64,000 bases of DNA, taken from assembly GCA_946187345.1 (NCBI GenBank), contig CAMHQD010000006.1, positions 17,544-81,543 on the forward strand. Direction: 5' to 3'. Of this stretch, positions 37,914 through 47,644 are shown one piece after another (the first letter of the stretch is position 1; each line of letters starts with the position of its first letter). A program made the position numbers and the translations under genes. The notes below the pieces were generated by a model that saw only the letters and a list, made by a program, of their open reading frames with translations, was not told the DNA's origin and made no database searches. The stretch is from an uncultured Porphyromonadaceae bacterium. GTDB lineage: Bacteria > Bacteroidota > Bacteroidia > Bacteroidales > Muribaculaceae.

Positions 37914-38384
37914 CTAAAACTCGTCGAAGGCTAGCGGCAGCAGGTCGTGGCAACTATCCAAGACCAGCACACGGTCGCGTCCCACGAGCAACACCTTCAT
38001 CGGCTTGTGGCTCTTGGTCTCAAACTCAATCATCGCCTGGCGGCACACGCCACACGGCGCGCAAGGCTCCTCCACAATGTCATCGTTATGGAAAGCGGTC
38101 ACCGCGAGTTTAATCACGGCATTGTCGGGATAGTTTGCCGCGGCGTTATACAACGCGCTGCGCTCACCACACGTGCCGGCGCCAAAGGCTGCGTTCTCCT
38201 GATTGGCTCCCTTGATAATCAAGCCATTGTCGAGCAACAACGCCACGCCCACATGGAAGTGGCTATACGGCGCGTAGGAGCCGCGCGTCGCTTCGCGGGC
38301 AGTCTCCACAAGTTTGCGATCCTCGGCACTGAGCTCATCGTAGGTATACTCGCGCACTCGGGTATTGATGGTTTTCTCGGTCAT
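37914..38384 (-). CDS. cdd: Cytidine deaminase
   Basis: 'SYAPYSHFHVGVALLLDNG', 'GTCGERSALYNA', 'EPCAPCGVCRQAM' zinc ligands; start MTEKTINTRV at 38384. Confidence 0.93.
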   Translation of the reverse strand: MTEKTINTRVREYTYDELSAEDRKLVETAREATRGSYAPYSHFHVGVALLLDNGLIIKGANQENAAFGAGTCGERSALYNAAANYPDNAVIKLAVTAFHNDDIVEEPCAPCGVCRQAMIEFETKSHKPMKVLLVGRDRVLVLDSCHDLLPLAFDEF

Positions 38385-38574
38385 AATAGGTACTGGTTTA
38401 TTATGTTCGGTACATGATAAAGTGTGCAAAGGTAAAAAAAATATCGTTACACTCCAAATTTTTATCAACAAACTCTTTTAACATTATTTTGGATTTGACG
38501 GTGTCCAATAATTTTTTCTTGGCAATGTGGCGCTTTTTTTGTAAATTTGCACGCTTATAGCAACTGAAATTTAT

Positions 38575-39738
38575 ATGAGCGTAGAAATTCGACAGATAGA
38601 GCCCACCAAAAAAGCGCTGACGCGCTTTGTGGAGTACCCCATCGATTACCTGTACGCCGACAATGACCACTACGTGCCGGCATTGGTTATCGACGAGGTG
38701 GACACGCTGCGGCCCGACCGCAACCCGGCGTTTGACTTTTGCGACAGCATCTACTACATGGCCTACCGCGACGGGCAGCCCGTGGGGCGCATCGCCGGCA
38801 TCGTGAACAAGGCCGTGAACGAGCGCACCGGCAAGCGCGAGGCGCGCTTCGGCTTCGTGGATTTTATCGACGACGACGAGGTGGTTGACGCCCTTTTCGG
38901 TGCCATCGAGCAGTGGGCTCTCGACCGCGGCCTCGACACTCTTGTTGGCCCGATGGGATTTACCGACATGGATCGTGAGGGAATGCTCATCGACGGCTTT
39001 GACTACGACGCGACACAGGCCGAAATCTACAACCACGCATACTATCCGCGACACATGGAGCGGATGGGCTTTGAGAAAGACGCCGACTGGTTGGGCTTGC
39101 TCATATACGTCCCGGACGAGATCCCGTCCAAGATGGTGCGTGTGGCCGACATCGTCAGGCGGCGCTACAACGTGGACAACATCCACTTCAAGAGCCGCAA
39201 GAAACTCGTCAAGCAATATGGCGACGCCATCTTCTCGCTCATCAACGAGGCCTACGACAGTCTGTTTGGCTATTCGCCGCTCACCAAGCGACAGATTGAT
39301 CACTATATTGATATGTATCTGCCTTTTCTGCCGCTTGACGACATCTCGCTCATCGTCAGGCGCGACGAGGGTCATGATGGCGAACTGGTGGGAGTTGGCA
39401 TCGCCATACCGTCACTCAGCCGAGCCCTAATCAAGAGCCGTGGGCGCCTGCTGCCCTTTGGGTGGTGGCACCTGCTGCGGGCCTTCAAGGGCGAGAACCC
39501 CGTGGTGGACCTGATGCTGGTGGCCATCAAGCCGGAGTATCAGAGCAAGGGAGTGAACGCGTTGTTGTTCACTGACCTCATCCCCAGTTTCCAACGCCAT
39601 GGCTACAAGGTGGCCGAGAGCAATCCCGAGTTGGAGGCCAATAGCAAGGTGCTCACACAGTGGGACTACTTCGAGACCAAGCCCACCAAGCGCCGCCGTG
39701 CCTACATCAAACGAATTGGCGGGGAGAGCAAAGAGTAA
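38575..39738 (+). CDS. N-acyl/acetyltransferase-like protein (GNAT-type C-terminal domain)
   Basis: 387 aa; 'GFVDFIDDDEVVDALFGAIEQWALDRGLDTLVGPMGFTDMDREGMLIDGFDY'; 'AIKPEYQSKGVNALLFTDLIPSFQRHGYKVAESNPELEAN'. Confidence 0.6.
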   Translation: MSVEIRQIEPTKKALTRFVEYPIDYLYADNDHYVPALVIDEVDTLRPDRNPAFDFCDSIYYMAYRDGQPVGRIAGIVNKAVNERTGKREARFGFVDFIDDDEVVDALFGAIEQWALDRGLDTLVGPMGFTDMDREGMLIDGFDYDATQAEIYNHAYYPRHMERMGFEKDADWLGLLIYVPDEIPSKMVRVADIVRRRYNVDNIHFKSRKKLVKQYGDAIFSLINEAYDSLFGYSPLTKRQIDHYIDMYLPFLPLDDISLIVRRDEGHDGELVGVGIAIPSLSRALIKSRGRLLPFGWWHLLRAFKGENPVVDLMLVAIKPEYQSKGVNALLFTDLIPSFQRHGYKVAESNPELEANSKVLTQWDYFETKPTKRRRAYIKRIGGESKE

Positions 39739-39805
39739 AGAAGTTGTATTACAAGAGTTCAGCGCAAAACGGCCTCGCCGTTTTGTCTCTCCAAAACTCG
39801 ACTAA

Positions 39806-40261
39806 ATGAAACGATATATATTTTTGACATTGGGCATCGCCTTGAGCGTGTTGTTTGTCGTCGCGGCCTATTTGGATAGCGGCGGCCTCTATGAGGCACT
39901 CTACTACCAGCGCGACTTCAGTCAAGAGATGTACGAACTGGGGGTGTATCCAACCCTTGCGCTGCTCTCGGTAACTCTCACATGGGGCATTGCCGCACTT
40001 TACTACTATGTTATCAACTCGGTGCATTTCGACCGCTGGTGGCACTGGACGCTGATGCTCGTGGTGGCCGCCGTGGTGACGCCGGCGGCGTGCTACGCTG
40101 TGAGCGACGCGGCTCTGGCGAGCGCCGGCGTTGACTACGCCGTGCAACTGGGCCAGTTTGAGATGCAGCACGTCATCTGGGGCGCGCTGCTATTCATCGT
40201 AGCCTCCCTCTCGATGCGCTGGTGGAGCACCAACTGCCGCCACACCCCATTCCCACAATGA
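39806..40261 (+). CDS. Hypothetical multi-TM membrane protein
   Basis: 151 aa, about 4 hydrophobic segments; immediately upstream of the tubulin-like gene. Confidence 0.55.
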   Translation: MKRYIFLTLGIALSVLFVVAAYLDSGGLYEALYYQRDFSQEMYELGVYPTLALLSVTLTWGIAALYYYVINSVHFDRWWHWTLMLVVAAVVTPAACYAVSDAALASAGVDYAVQLGQFEMQHVIWGALLFIVASLSMRWWSTNCRHTPFPQ

Positions 40262-40369
40262 GAAGAGAGTTGAGTTCAAGGCGTCTATGCCGCTTGAACA
40301 GCATCAATAACTAATAAATGAGTGCCGTGCAAGGCGGTCACGCCGCCTTGCCAACGACTAATGACTGAT

Positions 40370-41902
40370 ATGAGACTGTTTCTCTTTGCAATAGGCGGCA
40401 CAGGGGCTCGCACCCTCAAGTCGCTCACGATGCTCGCCATGGCGGGCGTCAAACCCGTGCGTGACGACGGCACACCGCTCGACGACTTTGAACTCGTGCC
40501 GGTGATTATTGACCCGCACCGCGCCGGCGAGGACATCAAGCGTACCGAGGCTCTGCTGGCCGACTATCGCCAGACGCGCGAGGCCCTCTACGGCGACCGA
40601 CGCGACGCCGAGGGCTTCTTCGCAATGCGTATCAGCAGCCTGCGAGACATCGCCGGCACCGGTGTCGCCTCACGCCTGCCGGCGGGATACGCCATGAACC
40701 TCAGCGCTGTCGAGCATCGCCAGTTCAGTGACTTTATCGGCTATGACACCATGAGCGAGCCCAATCAGGCCCTCACCGACCTTCTTTTCGCGCCCTACCA
40801 GAAGGCCAACAAGATGAACATCGGCTTCGTCGGCTCGCCAAATATTGGCGCTGTGGCTCTCAATGAGATCAAGGATACGCCCGAGTTCAAGGCGTTTGCC
40901 GGAGTGTTCCGCCCGGGCGACCGCATCTTCTTTGTCAGTTCTATCTTTGGAGGCACCGGTGCGGCCGGCTTCCCCATCATGGTGAAGAACATCCGGCAGG
41001 CGGCCTCGCTCGATGGCACCGACAATCGCGACGCCCTCGCCCGCGCGCCAATCGGCGGCCTCACTGTGCTGCCCTACTTCACCCTCGAGCAAAGCAAGCA
41101 GGACGACCGCATCGCCACGGCCGACTTTGTGGTAAAGACCCAAAGTGCCCTCCACTATTATAACACAGCCCTCACGGGCGAGCACGACAGCCAGGTAAAC
41201 GCCATCTTCTATTTGGGAGACCAGGTGCGCTCGCTGCCTTACCGCTACGATCCGGGTGAGCACGGCCAACGTAATAACGCCCACTTGATTGAGATGGTTG
41301 GGGCTCTTGCTGTATTGAAGTTCGCCGCCATGCCAAACGACCGCCTGATGGATGCCGATGGCGAACCGTTGCCGCGCACGGCCGCTTTTGAGTACGCCCT
41401 CGAACAGGACGCCAACATCATCCACTTCGCCCAACTGGTGGCTCCCACACGGCGCTTGCTCTATAAGCCGCTCACAGCTCTTTACCACCTGCGCATCTTC
41501 CTCCATGACGGCTTCGAGAACCTTATCGGACAAGGCTTCACCCTCGACAAACCGCGCCTGACGGGCGACCTGATTGCCTCGCAATTCTACCGCACCGTCA
41601 AAGGGCCGCTGCTCGACAGTTACGCCGAGTGGCTGGCCGAGATGGACGACAACTCACGCAGCGTGCAACTCTTTGCGCGCGATGTGCCCGAGGGCGACAT
41701 GACCCACGCCGTGCGCGGCGTTGAGCCCAAGCGAGGCTTGCTGCGGCTCAAGAGCGTCAACATCGCCACCTACAAGGCCGCCATGAACGCCCTCACCGTC
41801 AACCCGGACGCCTATGCCACCGCAACACCCGAACAAAAACTCATGGACCTCTTCTACCGCGCGGCCATGCGTGTGATTGACTCCAATTTAGAGACTGTAT
41901 AA
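40370..41902 (+). CDS. Predicted tubulin/FtsZ-superfamily-like protein
   Basis: N-term 'MRLFLFAIGGTGARTLKSL' (first G-rich nucleotide loop) and 'RIFFVSSIFGGTGAAGFP' (tubulin signature-like GGTGA); 511 aa. Confidence 0.6.
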   Translation: MRLFLFAIGGTGARTLKSLTMLAMAGVKPVRDDGTPLDDFELVPVIIDPHRAGEDIKRTEALLADYRQTREALYGDRRDAEGFFAMRISSLRDIAGTGVASRLPAGYAMNLSAVEHRQFSDFIGYDTMSEPNQALTDLLFAPYQKANKMNIGFVGSPNIGAVALNEIKDTPEFKAFAGVFRPGDRIFFVSSIFGGTGAAGFPIMVKNIRQAASLDGTDNRDALARAPIGGLTVLPYFTLEQSKQDDRIATADFVVKTQSALHYYNTALTGEHDSQVNAIFYLGDQVRSLPYRYDPGEHGQRNNAHLIEMVGALAVLKFAAMPNDRLMDADGEPLPRTAAFEYALEQDANIIHFAQLVAPTRRLLYKPLTALYHLRIFLHDGFENLIGQGFTLDKPRLTGDLIASQFYRTVKGPLLDSYAEWLAEMDDNSRSVQLFARDVPEGDMTHAVRGVEPKRGLLRLKSVNIATYKAAMNALTVNPDAYATATPEQKLMDLFYRAAMRVIDSNLETV

Positions 41903-41928
41903 TCTTTAACTGAAAGTTTTATTGAGCA

Positions 41929-43500
41929 ATGGAACAGAGTCGTTTATACCCCGTTGGGGAGCAGGACTTCGAAGTGATGCGCGAGATGGGTATGGTGTAT
42001 GTCGACAAGACGGCATACGTCTACCGTATGACCCATAGTGGCGGACGGACTGTGTTCCTCAGCCGGCCTCGGCGCTTCGGCAAGACGCTGCTGTGCAATA
42101 CGTTGAAGCATTTCTTCCTCGGGCATCGCGATCTCTTCAAGGGGCTCGCCATCGACAGTCTCGAGACAGAGTGGACTGTCTATCCGGTGCTGCACTTCGA
42201 TATGTCGAAAGCCAAAAATGATGACATCAACGCAGCGCGCGTCACCGTGGGCACGTTGTTGCGCGAATATGAAGATCTATACGGCCGTTGTCCGGATAGT
42301 GACGGCTTGGGCGACCGCTTGCGCTATATCATCGAACAGGCACACCGGCAAACGGGTCAAAAGGCCGTGCTCATCTTCGACGAGTACGACTCGCCGGTGC
42401 TCAACGTCATCGACGACGATAAGAAGTTGGGCGAAATCCGCTCTCTGTTCAACACGTTCTACGGGCCGGTGAAGTCGATGTACGAGCACCTGCGCTTTGT
42501 GTTCATCACGGGCATCACCAAGTTCTCGCAGATGAGCATCTTCTCCTCAATAAACAACATCAGCAACATCACGATGGACGCCGCCTACGAGGGCATCTGC
42601 GGCATCACGGCCGATGAGTTGGAGCAATACTTCGCTCCGGACATCGAAGAACTCGCGACGAACCTGCGTTGCACGCCCGAGCAGGCCCTGCAACGGCTGC
42701 GCGACCGCTATGACGGCTACCACTTCTCACAGGCGCTCACCGACATCTATAACCCGTTCAGTCTGGTCAACGCCTTTAACAAGATGCGCCTGGGCATGTT
42801 TTGGTTTGACAGCGCCACGCCATCGTCGCTCATCAAAGTGCTCGACCACTATCAGTTCCGTCTTGATAATGTGGAGGGTGTCACGTTGATGGAAAGCGAT
42901 TTCAATCAACCGTTTGACAACTTCAAGACAGCCATCCCCATCTTGACGCAGAGCGGCTACCTCACCATCAAGGACTATGACTGGGAGAGTGAGATGTACA
43001 CGCTCGGTATCCCGAACAAAGAGGTGTATGAGGGTCTCTATAAATGCCTGATGCAACTGTTGGTCAACGAGAATCCGCAGGACAACAGCAATATACTCAT
43101 TGCCGTGTGGAGAGCGATGCGCGACGACGACATCGACGCGGCGCTGCGCGCCGTGCAGAGTTACCTCGCCGCATTGCCCTATGATCTGAGCAACAAGACC
43201 GAGAAGGACTACGAGACAATCCTGCGCGTGCTCTTCGACGGTCTGGGCATCAAGGTGGACACCGAGGTGAAGAACGCCACCGGCCGCTGTGACGTGGTGA
43301 TGAAGTCCAAGACGACAGTCTATGTGCTCGAGTTGAAACTTGACGGTAACGGCACCGTAGATGACGCTCTGGCGCAAATCGACGAGAAAAATTACCTCAT
43401 CCCCTACTGGAACGACCCGCGCCCCAAGGTGAAAGTGGGCGTACTCGTCGACCCGACGCGCCGCACCATCACCGAGTGGAAGATAGCGGGTAGCGTATAG
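41929..43500 (+). CDS. AAA-ATPase-like protein with C-terminal PD-(D/E)XK nuclease-like domain
   Basis: 'VYVDKTAYVYRMTHSGGRTVFLSRPRRFGKTLLCNTLKHFFLG', 'KAVLIFDEYDSPVLN', C-term 'GRCDVVMKSKTTVYVLELKLDGN'. Confidence 0.92.
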   Translation: MEQSRLYPVGEQDFEVMREMGMVYVDKTAYVYRMTHSGGRTVFLSRPRRFGKTLLCNTLKHFFLGHRDLFKGLAIDSLETEWTVYPVLHFDMSKAKNDDINAARVTVGTLLREYEDLYGRCPDSDGLGDRLRYIIEQAHRQTGQKAVLIFDEYDSPVLNVIDDDKKLGEIRSLFNTFYGPVKSMYEHLRFVFITGITKFSQMSIFSSINNISNITMDAAYEGICGITADELEQYFAPDIEELATNLRCTPEQALQRLRDRYDGYHFSQALTDIYNPFSLVNAFNKMRLGMFWFDSATPSSLIKVLDHYQFRLDNVEGVTLMESDFNQPFDNFKTAIPILTQSGYLTIKDYDWESEMYTLGIPNKEVYEGLYKCLMQLLVNENPQDNSNILIAVWRAMRDDDIDAALRAVQSYLAALPYDLSNKTEKDYETILRVLFDGLGIKVDTEVKNATGRCDVVMKSKTTVYVLELKLDGNGTVDDALAQIDEKNYLIPYWNDPRPKVKVGVLVDPTRRTITEWKIAGSV

Positions 43501-43535
43501 GGCCTGTTAGCACAACATAAATATGAATAAACATA

Positions 43536-46500
43536 ATGGAAACATTATCATATAATAACAAGACGCAGCGCGTGGCCGGCGAGGACTGGATTGCTGTTGA
43601 CCCCTACAGCGACGACGAGATTGACCGCATTCAGGATCCTGACGGCGGTCTTGCCGAGAATCCGCGTACCGCAATCCCGAGCCCGTTTGCCCAGTTGGAT
43701 CTGGTGAGAAACGCGTTCAAGAGCGTTGCTCAGGCGCCGGGCCTGCGTGCGCCACGCATGAACGGGCGGCTGGTGAGCAACGCCCTCGATGTTGCCCAGT
43801 TGATGTTTGATTACGAGAACCACCGCGAGCGACTGCGCATCGTGTGCTGGAACCGCGATGAGCAACTCGCCGCGCTGCGCGCCAGCGAGGCTCACCGTCT
43901 CTACGGCGAGACGCTCGACCTGTTTCTGCGCGCCGACACGGCATATAACTTCGACCGCCTCACCCGCTGGTACATACTCATGGTGGACGGACGCGTGGTG
44001 GGTGGCACGTCGCCGGCCAGCATTTTCATGGCCGCGCCGGCCGTACCGCAGTTCGACAACGTGATGGTGGAGCAGGGTGTGCCGTTGTTCTCAACAGTGC
44101 GACACCTGCACGAGCGCGATGCCGACTTTGTCTACTACTTTTTCTTGCTGCTCAACGCTTATCCCGACCTGCGGCAGTTGTGCCAACCGGTGTATGCCTA
44201 CGCTATGGCGTGTCTGCCGCTGCTGCAGCGCGAGCGCCCCGATGTTTACCGCCGCATCGTTGAGGCTATCCCCAACCCCGCGGCTCTCGACCCGTCGCGA
44301 GCCGCCGAGTGGCGGGCAAGACTCGAGGCGACGTTTGACGCGGCCCCCTTTGGTGTGGAGGTTGGTGTGCTGGGAGCGAAGTTCTACAGCCGTCGCCGCA
44401 TGGACATTCGCGCACTGGCGGCATCAAGCGACTTTGTGATCGCGCCCACAGTGGTGCAGCCCGCCGGCGCGGCCCTGCCGCTGGTGCTGGTGACCGGACA
44501 CCGCGCCGAGGGTGACACATGGCGTTATCTCGACCGCGAGTGGGACAGTGCCACCCAAGTGCTCACCGGCGGCAAACCATTGGAGGAGCGTCTGCTGCCT
44601 GATACTGCCGTGCAGTATCCTTTCCTCACCACCGTCGACCTGCTGCAGCCCACGCTGTTGCGCGTGCCGGCGCCGATTGACGGCAACCACTTTGTTGACG
44701 CCACCGCCGGCTGCAGGCACAGTGTGGACGGCATGAGTTACCTGCTGCCGGTCGCTCCATCCTATTTTGACTTCTTCACCGTGGCCGACCTCACCGCCAC
44801 TGTGGGCGGCAAGCCGGCGCTGACAATCGACACCGAGGCCGACGGCACCGCCACGGTCACCCTGCGCGTGCCGGTCAAGAAAGGCCACATTGAGATGCGG
44901 CGACGCTACATGGCGGTTGGAGCGGCCGAAGGCGAGCATTGGACCTTTGACGAGCAACGTGGCACGGGGCGCATCATGGATGTGGCCGTAGACCTGAGCG
45001 TGTTCCCGATGGTGCGCACCGGCGAGCAAGACGACTACACGGTGCAACTGTTCACGATGTTACCCGAGGGGAGCCGCGCCACGCTGGCGCTGCGCCGTGA
45101 CGCCGACGGTATGGCACCGCGAGTTAGCAGCAAGCGTCGCACGGCCACCGAGACGTTCACCACCATCTATCACGACGTGGCCGGCACATGGGACCGCGCC
45201 GAATTGACGGTGCACGCCGGCCGGACAGTCGCCACGGGCGTAATCCTACCGCGCTGGACAGAGGCCAGAGCCGGCAGCAAGCAACTGTTGTTTGCAGTGG
45301 ACTTCGGCACGACCAACACCCACGTCGAGTGGGCCGAGCGTGGCACAACATCGCGGCCGCTGACTTTTGAGGCCGGTGGCGGCGCCACACTTGTTGGCTC
45401 GCTGCTCAAGACGGGCGGCCTGGACCTGGCCGACCAGGTGCAGCGCATCGAGTTTCTGCCGCCGAGCATCGACGATGTGTACGGCTTCCCGTTGCGCACG
45501 GCGTTGCTGCGTCCGGCGGTGAACGATGGCCAGACCAAGTTATTCCACGATGTGAGCGTGCCATTCCTCTATGAGCGGCAATACTTTGGCGGCTACGATG
45601 TGTCCACCGGTCTCAAGTGGCTGGGCGACAGCGCGCCGGCACGCGAGTTCTTGCGCGAGATGGTGCTACTCGTGCGCGCACGGGTGCTGCTCGAGCAGGC
45701 CGACCCGCGCCGCACCGTGGTGACGTATTTCTTCCCCGTGAGTATGGGTGGCAGTGACCGCCGCCGCCTGCAGCAGGCATGGGAGGAACTTTACCGCACC
45801 TACCTCGGGCCGGACACCGCCACAGGGCTGCACTGCTTCCCGGAGAGCGTGGCCCCGACTTTCTACTACCGTGGCGCCGAGGCGGCCGCCGGCAGTTCGG
45901 TGGGCATCGACATCGGCGGCGGCACCACCGACGTGGTCATCTACCAGCCCACGGCCGACGGCCTGCATAGCCACGCCGTGGCCGTGTCGTCGTTCCGTTT
46001 TGCCGGCAACGCTATTTTCGGCGACGCCTTCGACCGGCCCGACGCCGAGCACAACCCGCTGCTCAAGCATTATGGCGCCTACTTTGACCAGTTGGCCACC
46101 GGCGACCGCACCGGCCAAATCACCTACCTGAGTTCAATCCTGCGCGACGTGATGCGCCGCGGACACAGCGAGGACGTGAACGCCTTCCTGTTCTCTATCG
46201 AGAACGTTGAGCAACTGCGTGGCCTGCGCGAGGTGGACCGCAACCGCTACAGTTATAATTGCCTGCTGCGCGCCGACTCGGACCGCAAACTCGTGTTTGC
46301 TTACTTCTACTCGGCAATCATCTACTACGTTGCCACCTCGATGAGGCAGCGAGACATGGTTATGCCTCGCGAGGTTTACTTCTCGGGCACAGGTAGCAAG
46401 ATACTGGTCATCGTGGGCGGTGACACGCTTGTTACAGACCTCACGCGCGAGATTTTTGAGCGGGTCTACTGCCGCAAGTTCGACAGTCCGTTTGCCGTGC

Positions 46501-46967
46501 GCATCGAGGCCGACGCCCCCAAGCAGATTACGTGCCGCGGCGGCATTCGCCTCACCGAGCAACTGCTCGCCGGCGGCGAGGCCGCCCAAGAGTTCTCGCC
46601 GCGCGCCATGGCAGCCATCAAGTACAGCCACCCGATGGCCGACCTGCCATCGCCGCTGTCGCTCGACTCGCTGCTGCAACCTGCCAGCCGCGCCGCAATC
46701 GTTAGGGCTGTCGAAGAGTTCAACCGCTTCTTCATCAACCTGATGGATAAGACGTGGCGCGATGAGTTGGGCATTGACGCGGCGGCCCTGCGTCTGCTCG
46801 ACGACATTCCCACAGCCGATGTTGACGCTTACCTCACCGCCGGCATCAACGCGTGGCTTGCCGGACGTTACGAGCCAACGGACGCCGTGGAGGACGTCCC
46901 CTTCTTCTACCCCGTGGCCGGAATCATCCGTCTGGGACTGCTGCCGCGCCTGGGCTACAACGCGTGA
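43536..46967 (+). CDS. Large actin/Hsp70-superfamily (ASKHA) ATPase-like protein
   Basis: 1143 aa; PHOSPHATE-1-like 'LLFAVDFGTTNTHVEWAE', PHOSPHATE-2-like 'SSVGIDIGGGTTDVVIYQP', adenosine-like 'VYFSGTGSKILVIVGG'; about 580-aa N-terminal extension. Confidence 0.75.
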   Translation: METLSYNNKTQRVAGEDWIAVDPYSDDEIDRIQDPDGGLAENPRTAIPSPFAQLDLVRNAFKSVAQAPGLRAPRMNGRLVSNALDVAQLMFDYENHRERLRIVCWNRDEQLAALRASEAHRLYGETLDLFLRADTAYNFDRLTRWYILMVDGRVVGGTSPASIFMAAPAVPQFDNVMVEQGVPLFSTVRHLHERDADFVYYFFLLLNAYPDLRQLCQPVYAYAMACLPLLQRERPDVYRRIVEAIPNPAALDPSRAAEWRARLEATFDAAPFGVEVGVLGAKFYSRRRMDIRALAASSDFVIAPTVVQPAGAALPLVLVTGHRAEGDTWRYLDREWDSATQVLTGGKPLEERLLPDTAVQYPFLTTVDLLQPTLLRVPAPIDGNHFVDATAGCRHSVDGMSYLLPVAPSYFDFFTVADLTATVGGKPALTIDTEADGTATVTLRVPVKKGHIEMRRRYMAVGAAEGEHWTFDEQRGTGRIMDVAVDLSVFPMVRTGEQDDYTVQLFTMLPEGSRATLALRRDADGMAPRVSSKRRTATETFTTIYHDVAGTWDRAELTVHAGRTVATGVILPRWTEARAGSKQLLFAVDFGTTNTHVEWAERGTTSRPLTFEAGGGATLVGSLLKTGGLDLADQVQRIEFLPPSIDDVYGFPLRTALLRPAVNDGQTKLFHDVSVPFLYERQYFGGYDVSTGLKWLGDSAPAREFLREMVLLVRARVLLEQADPRRTVVTYFFPVSMGGSDRRRLQQAWEELYRTYLGPDTATGLHCFPESVAPTFYYRGAEAAAGSSVGIDIGGGTTDVVIYQPTADGLHSHAVAVSSFRFAGNAIFGDAFDRPDAEHNPLLKHYGAYFDQLATGDRTGQITYLSSILRDVMRRGHSEDVNAFLFSIENVEQLRGLREVDRNRYSYNCLLRADSDRKLVFAYFYSAIIYYVATSMRQRDMVMPREVYFSGTGSKILVIVGGDTLVTDLTREIFERVYCRKFDSPFAVRIEADAPKQITCRGGIRLTEQLLAGGEAAQEFSPRAMAAIKYSHPMADLPSPLSLDSLLQPASRAAIVRAVEEFNRFFINLMDKTWRDELGIDAAALRLLDDIPTADVDAYLTAGINAWLAGRYEPTDAVEDVPFFYPVAGIIRLGLLPRLGYNA

Positions 46968-47044
46968 ATAGTCAGTACCCCCCCTATTCTCCTCCATTCG
47001 GATGGGAAGAAAAGCCAAAAATATAAATAGTTATTGTTAGAGAT

Positions 47045-47635
47045 ATGGCGACGATTGCATTTGTGATAGCCGTGGCTGCATTGGCCGTGGCACTGTGGGT
47101 AGCGTGGCGGCAGCAGACTATTAACGGCGAGTTGGCGCGCGAGATAAACGCCTTGCGGCAAAGCGTGGCGAGCGCTCCCCTGCCGGCATCGCGGCCAGAC
47201 GAAGGCCAGCAAGGAGAAGGTCAAGATGGTGACACGCCGGTCACCGGGCGGCCAGGTCAAGGCCCTGCGTTGCAAGCGGGCGAGACCGACGGGAGGCAAG
47301 ACACCTCACCGCGCACGCTTTACTTGTCGCGTGCTGACGAGCAGGGAGTGTTCTCACGGGCAACCGAGGCGATGATGCCAGGCAACAGCATCTTCTGCTT
47401 GACCACCATCGACGGCGACCCGCAGCGCGGCACGTTTGCCGTGATTGACGACCGCGGCGTACACGCCATGGCGCTGATGATGCCCACGCTGAACCTTGCC
47501 GGCGCGTGCACCGGAGCCGACATCCAAGTGAGCGGCGGCGCCACGGCCATCGTCACCGATGTGCCGGGCGAAGCCTCATTGAGCGGCGGCCGTTGGCATG
47601 TGACCGTGCCGGCGGTAATACATTTTGTTAAATAA
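47045..47635 (+). CDS. Hypothetical protein with N-terminal TM anchor
   Basis: 196 aa; 'MATIAFVIAVAALAVALWVAWRQQ'; 77 bp after the ASKHA gene, same strand. Confidence 0.6.
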   Translation: MATIAFVIAVAALAVALWVAWRQQTINGELAREINALRQSVASAPLPASRPDEGQQGEGQDGDTPVTGRPGQGPALQAGETDGRQDTSPRTLYLSRADEQGVFSRATEAMMPGNSIFCLTTIDGDPQRGTFAVIDDRGVHAMALMMPTLNLAGACTGADIQVSGGATAIVTDVPGEASLSGGRWHVTVPAVIHFVK

Positions 47636-47644
47636 CAAGAGGCA

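Noticed and set aside
38401-39375. 324-aa minus-strand ORF antisense to the N-acyltransferase-like gene
   Set aside because: Antisense shadow, Val/His/Asp-rich; the promoter region and coherent protein are on the plus strand
40670-41584. 304-aa minus-strand ORF under the tubulin-like gene
   Set aside because: Antisense shadow without recognisable domain
46134-47018. 294-aa minus-strand ORF under the ASKHA gene
   Set aside because: Antisense shadow; ASKHA motifs support the plus strand
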